Source of the DNA: Rugalucina vietnamica
Lineage: Eukaryota > Mollusca > Bivalvia > Lucinida > Lucinidae
DNA: 64,000 nucleotides
Reading direction: 5' to 3'
Assembly (NCBI GenBank): GCA_964017185.1
Contig: OZ024876.1
Coordinates: forward strand, 16,132,226 to 16,196,225
Below are positions 54,788-63,959 of the stretch, in pieces. The notes beneath the pieces are model-generated. The model was not told the origin of the DNA. It was given only the letters and a program-made list of their open reading frames with translations, and made no database searches. Positions within the stretch are counted from its first letter, which is position 1; each line of letters begins with the position of its first letter. The position numbers and the translations under genes were made by a program.

Positions 54788-54994
54788 TGATAAACTCCAT
54801 AAAACACTTCCAAGTAACAGCATACACTTTAATAACATCAGTGGCTGACAACATAAAGTAACATCACGTAACGTTATTACCATGACGACGCTTATGACGT
54901 CATAGTAAGGTACTGAAGAAAGCATTATTTAACTGAGAATTATGCCCCTCATTAGTGAGTTATATACTGTAATATAATCTAGCAGGAATTAACA
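54788..54994 (-). repeat. copia 3' LTR (207 bp)
   Basis: Shares ends with the 58368 LTR. By hand alignment the pair differ by about ten substitutions and three small indels, so the insertion is not very recent. It contains a full TGACGTCA palindrome at 54895-54902, altered in the other LTR. Confidence 0.95.
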
Positions 54995-55220
54995 TTAATA
55001 ATATTTTATTTATTTTTTTTATTTATTTTAAATTATCAAAATTTAAACTGTTACTAAATGTGTAGTTACTTTAAAAAAAAAGAATAGAAAAGTATTCCAG
55101 TGTAAAATTATGCATGAAAGTATAAGAAATTAAAAAGTAAAGTATCAGTGTTAAAGCAAGTAAGCAATAGTCAATATGTCATTAAAACATGCTATATACA
55201 TTCAGAAATATTCATAAAGC

Positions 55221-55530
55221 TCATGTAGCATTTGGCCAGACTGCAATACTTTCAGTAAGCCAAATCCTGATGCTCCTTGTTTCGTCATAGAGTTCGCCAA
55301 CGATCCATTTTATTCTCTTCACATCTTGAAGCTGAAGTGATTCCTTGTTGGCTGCTATATCTGTCTTCAACAAGCCTGGTAGAAAGGATAGCCTCTGTGA
55401 CACTCTTGTTGTCAACAAAGGCTTCAATCTCAATGATTTTGTGTTGAAGTCCCAAAATATCCTCGAGCATTTCCCTGTAGTAGTAACATGCTTCAAGTCC
55501 CTCTTGTAAACATAAAGTTTCGGCAGCCAA
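55221..55530 (-). pseudogene. copia RNase H C-terminal part, frameshifted
   Basis: MAAETLCLQEGLEACYYYRE and IEIEAFVDNKSV read in one frame, and KTDIAANKESLQLQDVKRIK continues in the next frame (55496-55221). AETL...QEG and VDNKSV match the central and third acidic-motif regions of copia RNase H. A single frameshift near 55375 breaks it. Confidence 0.85.
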
Positions 55531-55605
55531 CGTAGACCTTACTACGCGCTTTATCTTGTGTGCATTCCATGCTATTGGACAGCAGTGTCTCTTTTTGTCA
55601 AGCAG

Positions 55606-55941
55606 TCAGACAATGTATGCACCAATGCTTCCTGTTCCGTCATTTTTGTTTCCCATGGATGCATCAGTGAAAACTACGACCTTTATTTCTGAAGACTTGT
55701 TCAGCTTTGGAAAAGTTAGGAAAGAGTTGATAACTTTCTTTATTGCCCTTAACAGATCTTCTACTTTGCCTTGTTTTAGCTTGGTACTCAATTGGATCAG
55801 ATCAAATGACATTTCTGGCCTTGATTCCTGCACAGCCCAGTTGAGCTGACCTACTATTTGCCTATATGTAGTTTGCCCTTGTTCGTTTAACAATTCATGT
55901 TTTGCACCGGCTCTTCCTGGATCCAAAGTTTCAGTTTTCAT
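55606..55941 (-). pseudogene. copia RT/RNase H connection
   Basis: Open for 111 codons: TTYRQIVGQLNWAVQESRPE (the 'Y...G.L.W....RPD' signature after the copia RT) then VVVFTDASMGNK, the first RNase H motif. Degrades the RNA strand during replication in intact relatives. Separated from the upstream RT piece by a stop. Confidence 0.88.
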
Positions 55942-55973
55942 GTTTCAACATATTCTGAATGGTCAAGTATTAT

Positions 55974-56396
55974 CTAATTTTCAGATTGCTCTACTTTAAA
56001 ACCTATGTACTTAAACAGTTTTTCCTCAACGTTACCTGCAGAAAACCTTTTTCTCAATTCTTCTATCATTTGATCAAAAACTTCATCGCCTGCATGTAAA
56101 AAACCATCTACGTGACAGCTTATCATTCCCTGGAGCCTGTTATTTGTCTGAACCAAAAATACTGCTGGATCTAACCTACATTGTTTTAACCCAATTTTCA
56201 AAAGTTCTTCTCGAACACTTTCGTAAAACTGTCTAGCTCCATCATTTAAGCCATACAGACCATGCTTCAGCTTCCATATAACATTCTGTGATGTCTTACT
56301 TTCTTTTGGTGGTTTGATATACTCGATTCCACATGTGTAGGGTGTTTCTTGCCATATTTGCCCAGGATAACAAAGTCTGCCGGTCAGTTCTCTCAT
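55974..56396 (-). pseudogene. copia reverse transcriptase, truncated
   Basis: 140 codons with YIKPPKESK, WKLKHGLYGLNDGARQFYES, DPAVF and CHVDGFLHAGDE. The region holding the first catalytic aspartate is deleted, and the xVDD box reads HVDG, so one catalytic aspartate is replaced by glycine. It cannot be active. It overlaps the end of the integrase frame by about 100 bp in another frame, marking the deletion join. Confidence 0.9.
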
Positions 56397-56832
56397 TTTC
56401 TTCTTGCAGTTTCAGTAGCATCATGTCAGTAAGTGCATGCACACGCTCGCACAGCCCATTTTGAAAAGGGCAGTCTGCAGCTGTAGTTATCACCTTCACA
56501 TTCAAAATTGACATCACTTCCCGCATCTCGTCTGAGCTAAACTCTCCTCCATTGTCAGTCATGATTGATCCCATTACTCCAAAAACACCGACCCATTTCT
56601 GCATTAGAGCATTTATTACATCCCTTGAAGTTTTTCTGTTTATAAAGACTGATGTAGTATATCTGCTCCACATGTCTATAATGTGTAAAAGCCACTGTCC
56701 ATTCAACTGTTTCAAGTCCATGGCCACTGTTTCATTGAAAGAGGTTGCCATAGGCATGCTAACCACTGGTCTAGGGGGTGCCTTTGAATACCTTTTGCAT
56801 AAATCACACTTACTGTCAATGTCCTCGAGCAA
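56296..56832 (-). pseudogene. copia integrase core
   Basis: KCDLCKRYSK is the CC half of the HHCC zinc site; the DDE core is visible as AMDLKQLNG (first D), MTDNGGEFSS (second D) and FQNGLCERVHALTDMM (E). In intact relatives it inserts the cDNA. The C-terminal part is cut by the deletion. An in-frame TGA at 56842 separates it from the HH half in the preceding segment. Confidence 0.92.
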
Positions 56833-56841
56833 TGTTTGTAT

Positions 56842-57240
56842 TCATGCTGCCTGTAGCAATGATTTTAATTTCTTAACTGGAGGATGGGCAAACTGCCTAT
56901 GCAATTTCAGCAGTGTTTTGTGTCTGTCTTTGGTCTCCATGTCTTCTAGTTTTACTGAAAATACTTCATCAACTGCTATCTTTTCAGTTCTGTCAATAGG
57001 GATGCAATATTGTCCTGAAAAAGTGAGAAATAGTGCAACATCCTTCCCGAAAATGTTGGCCGAGTCATTTTCTAGGTCCATCTTAACTCCTGCTCTCTTC
57101 ATTGCACTTCGGGATAAAAGTAATGGGATATCTGATTCTACTACATCTGTTGTGATTGTCACCTCTTTACCCGCAAGTATGGCTGGAAGATGATATTCAC
57201 CTTTAGACTTGAGCCGTGTTCCGCTGCCAAATTTAAACAT
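56842..57240 (-). pseudogene. copia protease remainder and pre-integrase
   Basis: 132 codons. ILAGKEVTITTDVVESDIPL and LLSRSAMKRAGVKMDLEND are typical of the region after the protease in this copia group; LLKLHRQFAHPPVKKLKSLL holds the HH half of the integrase zinc site. Frame differs from the protease piece (57284), so a frameshift lies between. Confidence 0.85.
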
Positions 57241-57283
57241 TTTGTCTCACCTTCTTCTTGTCGAACTCATCTAGAGAGTGGAT

Positions 57284-57517
57284 TTAGCTGCCTAGCCAGT
57301 CCTCACCACAGACAGTGCTGCTGCAGTCACTGTCCAGTACCGCGCAGTTCCGAGCATCAATTCCTAACTGATGTACCTCTGCCTTGGTGTACCCTGTAAA
57401 CAAAACAACATTCTCGTCTTCTACCATATGAACTTTCCTCATATTCTCCCAGCTGTCAGGACACTCCCCCATAAGATGCCTGTATGACCCGCATGCCTTG
57501 CAGATCAGTCTTACCAT
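57284..57517 (-). pseudogene. copia zinc knuckle and protease N-terminus
   Basis: CKACGSYRHLMGEC is a CX2CX4HX4C knuckle that binds RNA. CAVLDSDCSSTVCGEDWL is the aspartic protease active-site region; the usual DSG/DTG reads DSD, so cleavage activity is doubtful unless this group normally varies there. Same frame as gag, separated by one TGA (57533-57535). Confidence 0.88.
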
Positions 57518-57532
57518 CTGGCCCTGCTGGAT

Positions 57533-58306
57533 TCATTGTCCGTTTAAAGTCTTGTCCTTGATTCCGCTTTCCCCCACCACGTCCATATCCACCACCTTTT
57601 CCTGGCTTGGTTTTCCATGACTCTGTTTAACGGACCCAGCAGCTAGTAAAGCATCTTCATTTTCTGCTAGGAAAGTTGGTTCTAATTTTATACTCGATCC
57701 TGTGCTGATGTTTCCTCTTGTAATATCGCCCTTGAACTTCTTGAGCGACAGTTTTGCCTCATCATAAAGTGTCTTTTTATTGGCATAGGTCATTCCAGTA
57801 AGGACAAGCATTTTTTCTTCTTGACTAATGTTAGTTCTCCTAAGTAATTTAAAGGCCAAACTATGTGATGGAAGTTTCATATCTAATTTCTCAATTTTTC
57901 TATACATAGAGTCAAATGTGGAAATATAGTCTGTGATACTTTGCCCACTGGCCCTCTGAAATGCCTCAAATTCTTCAAATTTTTCTAAACTGTCACTTAA
58001 CTCATCTTTCAGTAGGATACCATCTAGAAATTGGATGAGAGTATGAAGACCATCATCTTGCTTTAATTTATCAAGTCCTATTTCATTGAAAACTTTTTCT
58101 TGAATTTTATTCTTGTCTTCTTGTGGTAGAGATAAGGCAATGACAACACCCTGTTTGTCTTTACTCAAATCAGTAACCTCCCGCCATGCTAATAGTGTTT
58201 GCTTATACAGTTTATAAGGCACTGAAGTCAAATTTGGTGGACTCATCTTTGTAGCCATTTTTCCCCTTTTTCCTCTCTTATTCACAAAAATGTTTATAAG
58301 AACCAA
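57533..58306 (-). CDS. copia Gag-like N-terminal polyprotein
   Basis: 257 open codons. The real start is probably the Met at about 58258 (MATKMSPPNL). Motifs: KLYKQTLLAWREVTDL, GVVIALSLP, TLIQFLDGILLKD, QSITDYISTFDSMYRKIE and LAFKLLRRTNISQEEKMLVL, the helical UBN2-type Gag of copia elements, which packages element RNA. It ends at an in-frame TGA just before the zinc knuckle, so it is a truncated product here. Confidence 0.88.
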   Translation of the reverse strand: MVLINIFVNKRGKRGKMATKMSPPNLTSVPYKLYKQTLLAWREVTDLSKDKQGVVIALSLPQEDKNKIQEKVFNEIGLDKLKQDDGLHTLIQFLDGILLKDELSDSLEKFEEFEAFQRASGQSITDYISTFDSMYRKIEKLDMKLPSHSLAFKLLRRTNISQEEKMLVLTGMTYANKKTLYDEAKLSLKKFKGDITRGNISTGSSIKLEPTFLAENEDALLAAGSVKQSHGKPSQEKVVDMDVVGESGIKDKTLNGQ

Positions 58307-58355
58307 TGTTCAATTTACTTAACCTTAAGTTTTCCATGTTTCCATTTTTGATCCG

Positions 58356-58366
58356 CTCTGCTACCA
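58356..58366 (-). other. copia primer-binding site
   Basis: On the minus strand TGGTAGCAGAG begins one base inside the 5' LTR. It is complementary to the 3' end of animal initiator tRNA-Met (CTCTGCTACCA), the usual copia primer. Confidence 0.85.
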
Positions 58367-58367
58367 T

Positions 58368-58587
58368 TGATAAACTCCATAAAGCACCTCCAAGTAACAG
58401 CATACACTTTAATAACATCAATGGCTCACAACATAAAGTAACATCACGTAACGTTATTACCATGACGTTGCTTATGACGTTATAGTAAGATGAAAAGTAA
58501 CTGGTACTGAAGAAAGCATTATTTAAGAATTATGCCCCTTATTATTAGTGAGTTACATACTGTAATATAATCTAGCAGGAATTAACA
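58368..58587 (-). repeat. copia 5' LTR (220 bp)
   Basis: On the minus strand starts TGTTAATTCCTGC and ends GGAGTTTATCA. AGTATGTAACTC at the place where the other LTR reads AGTATATAACTC suggests a TATA-like promoter. Carries a ~14-bp insertion (GATGAAAAGTAACT) relative to the other LTR. Confidence 0.95.
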
Positions 58588-58955
58588 AGTTCATCATAGG
58601 TCGCCCGGCCCGTATGCATTTGAATGGCGGAAAACTGTTAAAATGAATTTGAACTGAATATTTATGAATCTGATTAAATGGATCCCAGGGATTCATCTGC
58701 CCCATCCCAAGGCAATTTACATGTATATCACCATAATATTCAAACATCTCCTCTGAAACCGCTTGGCCAATCATTGCCAAATTATATTTGAAGCACATAT
58801 AGGAAGGGGTAACCAAAGTGTAAAAGAAATCCAGGTCACGTGACAAAGATGGCCACCATGCCAATATATGCTAAAACACGACTATTTTTCTCTTGTCCAG
58901 TGACTGTGCTACTTGACTCTCAGGTGAGCAATTGTTGCCCTTTGGGCTACTTGTT
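58588..58955. mobile_element. G element, right part
   Basis: Resumes with ATCATAGGTCGCC and ATGCATTTGAATGG, then CTCTGAAACCGCTTGGCC, CAAAGATGGCCACCATGCC and the end CTCAGGTGAGCAATTGTTGCCC. Confidence 0.8.
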
Positions 58956-59024
58956 TAATCAAAAAGTGTAAACATCCAGTTACGACCATGATGCCCAGTT
59001 AGACACGCGTTTGCTTTAATTTAA

Positions 59025-59255
59025 ATAGTCTTCGAGGTTTTTCCGACGAGGTCTGGCATAAACCCGCTTGTAGAGTCGAAAGAAGAATAAAAGCCTTAAG
59101 TTTCGGATTTCAGAGGAAGAGGCATTGTACTATCCGTGAAACGAAAACAAAGGCACTGATCAGCTGTGTAGTTACTGCACAGTTGATCTGCGCATTTGTT
59201 GTCGCCTATATAAATCATGTCAGTATCCGGTTTTCTCATGCCACTGTTCATTTCA
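59025..59255 (+). mobile_element. MITE-2 copy, left end lost
   Basis: CTTCGAGGTTTTTCCGACGA to TTTTCTCATGCCACTGTTC with core GGCACTGATCAGCTGTGTAG and partner. Confidence 0.78.
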
Positions 59256-59728
59256 CAACCCCAGACCAATCTCTGTCGCCAATAGGACGGGATTGTTAAT
59301 GAAACATCCCGCATGACAGACAGTATTTACCAAACTTTGATGTTTATTTTGGTTTATTGCTATTTTCTTCAACATAGCAAGTTCGCGGAAAAATCACCAT
59401 AAAAGGAATAAAAATAACCTGTCGTGGCAACTTTGTACGAGTTTTTTTGATTTTCGTGTCGAATACTGGTTTCGTTTTCCGCGCTTCAAGTCTTGACACA
59501 ACTATCAAATCTGTCGTAAAGATTCTTGCCCTTTAGGATGAAAAACGGTTATGTAATACTGTACGAAGCATTTTTGTCGATAATTTAATTCACAGACTGA
59601 ATATATAACAACAAACTGCCAACTCAAGCCTTTCTTAAATTCTTTTCCCAGACCAAGACGTGTCTAGATTGTAAAATATTCATTGAATATTGGTGTTTAT
59701 GTTCCTGTAAGTTTCTTATATGGGCCCC
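59256..59728. other. No gene recognised (intron 2)
   Basis: Nothing supported. Confidence 0.5.
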
Positions 59729-59935
59729 CGCAAGAGAAAACCAGCAATCTGGGATTCCGACAAGGTCTGACACAGAACGGGCTATACACTTACAGAAGAT
59801 GACTAGAATCTTGAAATTTTGGTGATAAGTAGAGCAGTAGGAATTGGACTATCCACGTAGCAAAACCAAAGGCGTTACTTCACAGCTGATATACGCCTTT
59901 GTTTACGCATTGGCCAAAGGAAGTGGCTCATTATT
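59729..59935 (+). mobile_element. MITE-2 copy, core collapsed
   Basis: CGCAAGAGAAAACCAGCAAT to GCCAAAGGAAGTGGCTC; the core lost its left arm (AAAGGCGTTACTTCACAGC). Confidence 0.75.
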
Positions 59936-60344
59936 ATAAGAGTTGAGGCCTGATAAAGTATCTCCGAGTTGTACCTGCTGGTTACAAGCAAGGCCAAGCA
60001 CACACAGAAAATGCGTAGAAGCTGGAAATATATGATGCACATACATGGCGAATTTTGACGCTTTGACGCTTATCAGCTGCATTGTTACAACCTTTTAAGG
60101 TCGACGTCATGTGAAACAAACAGGTTTCTTTCAAGATGAGACTATATGATTACTATATCACCCTCAAACTTTATGAAATAAATTGGTTTCACAGTTTCTT
60201 GTCAGACGCTTCGTATTTCTCAGTCACAGAGTTTGAATTGCTTATAACCACAAAATCTATCAATCAAAACCTTAACACTATAATAGTTTGAAGAAAATCC
60301 TATAGGGATTTAGCAAATCATAAAACACCGTAAAGTCACTCTAT

Positions 60345-60375
<31 letters not shown>

Positions 60376-60585
60376 TATTTTTATTGATTGTTTTTTTTTT
60401 AATTGACGTTTCGACCTTAACACTAAATGTATATGCTATGCCTCCTATTCCGGGGCGAAACCACGCCGCAATAATTCTGCAAGCTGTCAGTCCATTGTGT
60501 TGCATACGGCGTTTTAATCTTTGCTGGACATGTCGTGTCATGAGGTTTACATTGCGCTGGAATGTATGTGTTGAGAATATTAAAT
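59936..60585. other. No gene; (ATTT)n at 60338-60377
   Basis: ATTT microsatellite of about 9 units and a diffuse MITE-2-like trace near 59950-60090; nothing else. Confidence 0.5.
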
Positions 60586-60819
60586 GAGCCTGTGCGTGAG
60601 AAAACCAACAATTTGGGTTCCGACCAGGTCCGACACAAACCAGCCTGTACAAGCACAGAAAAAAGCTAGAAGCTTGAAATTTTGGATTTAAGTAGAAGAG
60701 GAATTGTACTATCCGAGTAGCGAAAACAAAGGCGCTGATCAGCTTCGCAGTTACTGCGAAGCTGATCTGCGCCTTTGTTTTCGCATAGGCAAAAATCCGG
60801 TTTTCTCACGATGCGGCTC
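60586..60819 (+). mobile_element. MITE-2 copy with AAAT duplication
   Basis: GAGCCTGTGCGTGAGAAAAC to TTCTCACGATGCGGCTC, perfect core around GCAGTTACTGC; AAAT at 60582-60585 and 60820-60823. Confidence 0.93.
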
Positions 60820-61308
60820 AAATGTTTCGATTGTCCGAAAACTCCATTTACGCAAGGATGATACATCCGTAAAACACGTGACAATTTGAAGGCAGTGGCT
60901 CCACTATTATACTTCTTTTGAGTTTCTATTTTTGGTTTGTTTATAACTAACGACCAAGTCAACTATTTTTTCGGTCACCTCTTGCTTCGGAGTCCGGTAC
61001 TCTACAAACGCGTGCTCCCCTGATTTGTCTATAGATTCTAATATGTGTATCTATACCGGTCTTGATTTGACGGCTTTTCTGAGTAAGTCAAAGCTACACA
61101 TAATGTTTTGTGTATGTATTTTCCCTCGTAGGTATATATCCCTTCCTGATGAAGAACTTGTTTCATAATTTCCGAAATTTTAAACGTCTAATGTCGCCAA
61201 ATTGTCGCCGCTTTGTGTAATAATTGACAAAGAAACCCTATATCACGACGTCATCATTGCACTTCTGTTCATATACATGCATATAACATAAACGCAAAAA
61301 AATGGGTC
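60820..61308. other. No gene recognised (intron 2)
   Basis: Nothing supported. Confidence 0.5.
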
Positions 61309-61586
61309 CATCAGGAAAACATTTCCGTGCAATGAATACCCCCTTAAACCCCACTTTTATATAGTAAAACTGGGGTATGCAAGGGTATACCTATTTTTCT
61401 TATTTTGCTCAAAAACATAGATTGTGGGTACTCGTTAGAACCACCTCGGCAAGGCGGTTCTAACGTGTACCCACAATCTATGTTTTGGAGCAAAAATAAG
61501 AAAAATATCAAAAATTTTCCTCTAAAAATTATCGATTTTTGACCTGAAAAAATTACTGTATATCATATTGGCATGTTTTCGTAATG
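61309..61586 (-). mobile_element. MITE-1 copy ending 22 bp before Ig exon 3
   Basis: CATCAGGAAAACATTTCC to GGCATGTTTTCGTAATG, core CCACCTCGGCAAGGCGG. Only TTCTCCATCTTTCCTCTTAC and AG separate it from the exon, so the polypyrimidine tract survives but the normal branch-point window lies at or inside the element. Confidence 0.93.
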
Positions 61587-61608
61587 TTCTCCATCTTTCC
61601 TCTTACAG

Positions 61609-61819
61609 GTGATTTGGAAACGGACGGATATGGAGCACGCGCTGACCGTTGGCAAATTTATCTTTGTGGATGACCCGGATGTAGACGTGGATAATCTACC
61701 TCATAGAGACGAATGGAATCTCATCATTAGAAACGTTCAACCGCGGCATCAGGGTATATATGAATGTCAAATAAGCACCAAAGAGGACCTCAGGAGATAC
61801 GTGCAGCTCAATGTTTTGG
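61609..61819 (+). CDS. Ig receptor exon 3: body of Ig domain 1
   Basis: Acceptor CTCTTACAG, donor GTAAGT; phase 0 in, phase 1 out, 70 codons. VIWKRTD holds the core tryptophan (C strand), ALTVGKFIFVDD and EWNLIIRNVQP are C'-E strands, and HQGIYECQIS gives the DxGxYxC-like motif with the F-strand cysteine pairing with LQC of exon 2 (Asp replaced by His-Gln). TKEDLRRYVQLNVL is the G strand. LTVG.F and YECQIST are strongly reminiscent of Dpr/zig-8 receptors, which bind DIP/rig-5-type partners through this first Ig domain. The exon is bounded upstream by MITE-1 and followed 21 bp later by a MITE-2 half. Confidence 0.92.
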
Positions 61820-61840
61820 GTAAGTATGCGCATGTCAAAT

Positions 61841-61950
61841 GAGCCGTGACGCGAGAAAACCCGTCTCCGGGGTCTCCGATCAGATATGACACAGACGGGC
61901 CGGTATAGTCACAGAAGAAGGCTAGAAGCTAGAAGGTTTGGGAAAAAAGA
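61841..61950 (+). mobile_element. MITE-2 left half
   Basis: GAGCCGTGACGCGAGAAAAC, CTCCGGGGTCTCCGATCAG, GAAGGCTAGAAGCTAGAAGG; no core. Lies 21 bp after the exon 3 donor. Confidence 0.8.
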
Positions 61951-62044
61951 GGAGTGAAAGGTGAAATTTGCGGCTCAACATAACAGTTTCAGATTAGTTA
62001 ATTGGTATGCATATAGACAATTTAAGGAAACCGCATGTTTTTTT

Positions 62045-62345
62045 TTATATGAAAAGGTACACGTAGGCAATGATCAGGAAATGGTGCAATCAGAAAGAAG
62101 TCCACACTCAAAACCCGGAGGTGGGAAAAGAATTGACAATCATGTACTTATACTAAGAGAACATATCTTTAGCCAAGTGGACAGCTATTTCCCAATAGGC
62201 GGCCACTCAGTTCCCGGAATTTAAATATATGAAAACGTATATAAAGTGCAAACAGCACAAAAATTCAACACCAAAACATAAAACAATTAGAACCACAACA
62301 GAAGTATCACCTTGGAGCGGTCAGTAGTAAAATATTACTGGGGGC
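62045..62345 (-). repeat. F repeat, reverse copy
   Basis: CACACTCAAAACC, GACAGCTATTTCCC, GGCGGCCACTCAG, TGCAAACAGCACAAAAATTC and CACCTTGGAGCGGTCAGTAG mirror the copy at 36830-37130. Confidence 0.65.
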
Positions 62346-62936
62346 TTAATCCGGTTTTACATAACCTCGCCCTCCGCGTCTGAGTGGTTCACACCGGTTA
62401 AATATTTGTTCGGTCCTCGTGGTGAATCTCTAACTAGTCAATAAATCATCAAGGACAAACAAATAAATCATAATAAACACCATGACGAATCAAAAACGAA
62501 GACTCATACATACAATAAGCTGCCCATCAGCTTGAGATCCCTGTCAGAGTGCTAAACAAAATCACTGAAAATCTGGAGCAAAAGAAAAAAAAAAACATCA
62601 GTTGAATCCCGGTGGGTCGAGCAACAGACAAGAAGCTCCGGCCTCAACCAACTAAAATGAATATAGCTTTATGCCGTGGCCATCATAGAGTCGGCGGCAT
62701 GCAATTAAAAGAAGTATAGTTATCAACCGTGATTGGGTTAAAAACTAAGCATGAAAGACTGTCGCATCACATTTATATTACATCCTATAAGTTTGTGACG
62801 TATGGTGATTTTTCTAATTGGAAAGGAAAAAATCCTTCCTTCCTATAAGTTTATTAAATTTGTAAACCAGGTCACCATACATTTCTGTACAACATTGCAT
62901 GAATGGTGATGCCTAACAAACTAGGTCATTACGAAA
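62346..62936. other. No gene recognised (intron 3)
   Basis: Nothing supported. Confidence 0.5.
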
Positions 62937-63205
62937 ACATGCCCATGCAATATAGAGAAATTTTTTTGGTTGTGAAAATGGAAGTTTTCGGTAGAAAATG
63001 TTTGATATTTTTCTTATTTTTGCTCAAAACATAGATTGTGGGTACACGTTAGTACCGCCTCGCCGAGGCGGTTCTAACGAGTACCCACAATCTATGTTTT
63101 GGAGCAAAAATAAGAAAAATAGGTATACCCCTGCACACCCCAGTTTTTTCTATATAAAAGTGGGGTTTAAGGGGGTATACATTACACGGGCATGTTATCC
63201 TGATG
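62937..63205 (+). mobile_element. MITE-1 copy before the microexon
   Basis: CATTACGAAAACATGCCC to GGGCATGTTATCCTGATG; core around CCGCCTCGCCGAGGCGG. Ends 50 bp before the microexon. Confidence 0.93.
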
Positions 63206-63255
63206 AACTCGGCAGTATAATGTGAATTAACTGTTTTTATTATTTTTTTTTGCAG

Positions 63256-63279
63256 ATTCTCCACTTCCTAGAAAAGAAG
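63256..63279 (+). CDS. Ig receptor microexon 4 (24 nt, inter-Ig linker)
   Basis: Poly-T tract and TTGCAG precede it; donor GTAGGT follows. Phase 1 in and phase 1 out; with the flanking bases it gives D-SPLPRKE-G, a short polar linker between the two Ig domains. Skipping it keeps the frame, so it could be an alternatively used linker cassette. Support comes from both splice sites, phase match and position between the two Ig exons, not from homology. Confidence 0.75.
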
Positions 63280-63418
63280 GTAGGTTACATTTCTTTCATT
63301 TTTCACCCATTGCAAAAAGGTAGATCTTATTTTTAAATGATTTCCTTAGTTTAAAACATATTGTATTGTCAATCTCAAAAATGATTTTACCCGTATTTGC
63401 CATTGTGCTTATCTTTGC

Positions 63419-63635
63419 CATTCCGAAAACCTTCCCATGCAATATGTAGGGGATTTTTCAGCTGTAAAAATAGAAAATTTCATCCGAAAAATTTTGATAG
63501 TTTTAATTTATTTGCTCAAAACATTGATTGTGGGGTTCTAACAAATTCCATGTTTTGGATCAAAAAATAAGAAAAACTGTATACCCCAGTTTTACTGAAA
63601 GGGTATATACATTTCATGGACATGTTTTCCTGATG
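63419..63635 (+). mobile_element. MITE-1 copy between microexon and exon 5, core deleted
   Basis: CATTCCGAAAACCTTCCCAT to GGACATGTTTTCCTGATG; the palindrome is reduced to GATTGTGGGGTTCTAAC. Ends 33 bp before exon 5. Confidence 0.88.
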
Positions 63636-63668
63636 AATACTGAAAACTTATGTTTATTTCAATTTCAG

Positions 63669-63959
63669 GAATTGTTATTACGGGAAAACCTTTTGTGGAA
63701 AAAGGAGAAAAAATAGTATTGACTTGTAATGCAACTGGGGAACTTTTCCCACCAGAGGATATTGACTGGTTTAAAGACGGATCTAAAGTTAAACAAGACC
63801 AGTTTAGAGGAATTAGCATTTCTAAGTTCCGTTTATCAGAGACTAAGACTCTGCATAGTAAATTAGAAATAGACCATAGTGATATGACGGACAGTGGCAA
63901 TTATATTTGTAGAAGCTCTGACATTTCCATTACCAGTAAACAAGTTATGGTTTTAAATG
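63669..63959 (+). CDS. Ig receptor exon 5: Ig domain 2
   Basis: Acceptor ATTTCAG, donor GTAAGT; phase 1 both sides, 97 residues. IVITGKPFVEKGEKIVLTCN carries the B-strand cysteine, DIDWFKDGSKV the core tryptophan, HSKLEIDHSDMTDSGNYICR the E-F strands with the DSGNYxC motif, and SITSKQVMVLNG the G strand. This is a complete I/C2-type Ig domain in one exon, the usual architecture for the second domain of two-Ig wiring receptors. At least one sequon (NAT) is visible. The membrane anchor or GPI signal must lie beyond the window, since the frame continues through the donor. Confidence 0.92.

Larger units (their letters stand above)
54788..58587 (-). mobile_element. Ty1/copia LTR retrotransposon, complete but inactivated
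   Basis: 3.8 kb on the minus strand with two LTRs, TG...CA ends, and the 5-bp target duplication AGTTC (54783-54787 and 58588-58592). Order is gag with zinc knuckle, protease, integrase, reverse transcriptase, RNase H; integrase before RT defines copia. In-frame stops lie at 57533 and 56842, frameshifts near 57245-57284 and in RNase H, and an internal deletion joins integrase to the middle of RT. It interrupts a G element: removing it and one AGTTC restores GGCAAGTTCATCATAGG, close to GGCAAGGTCAACATAGG of other G monomers. Confidence 0.95.
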
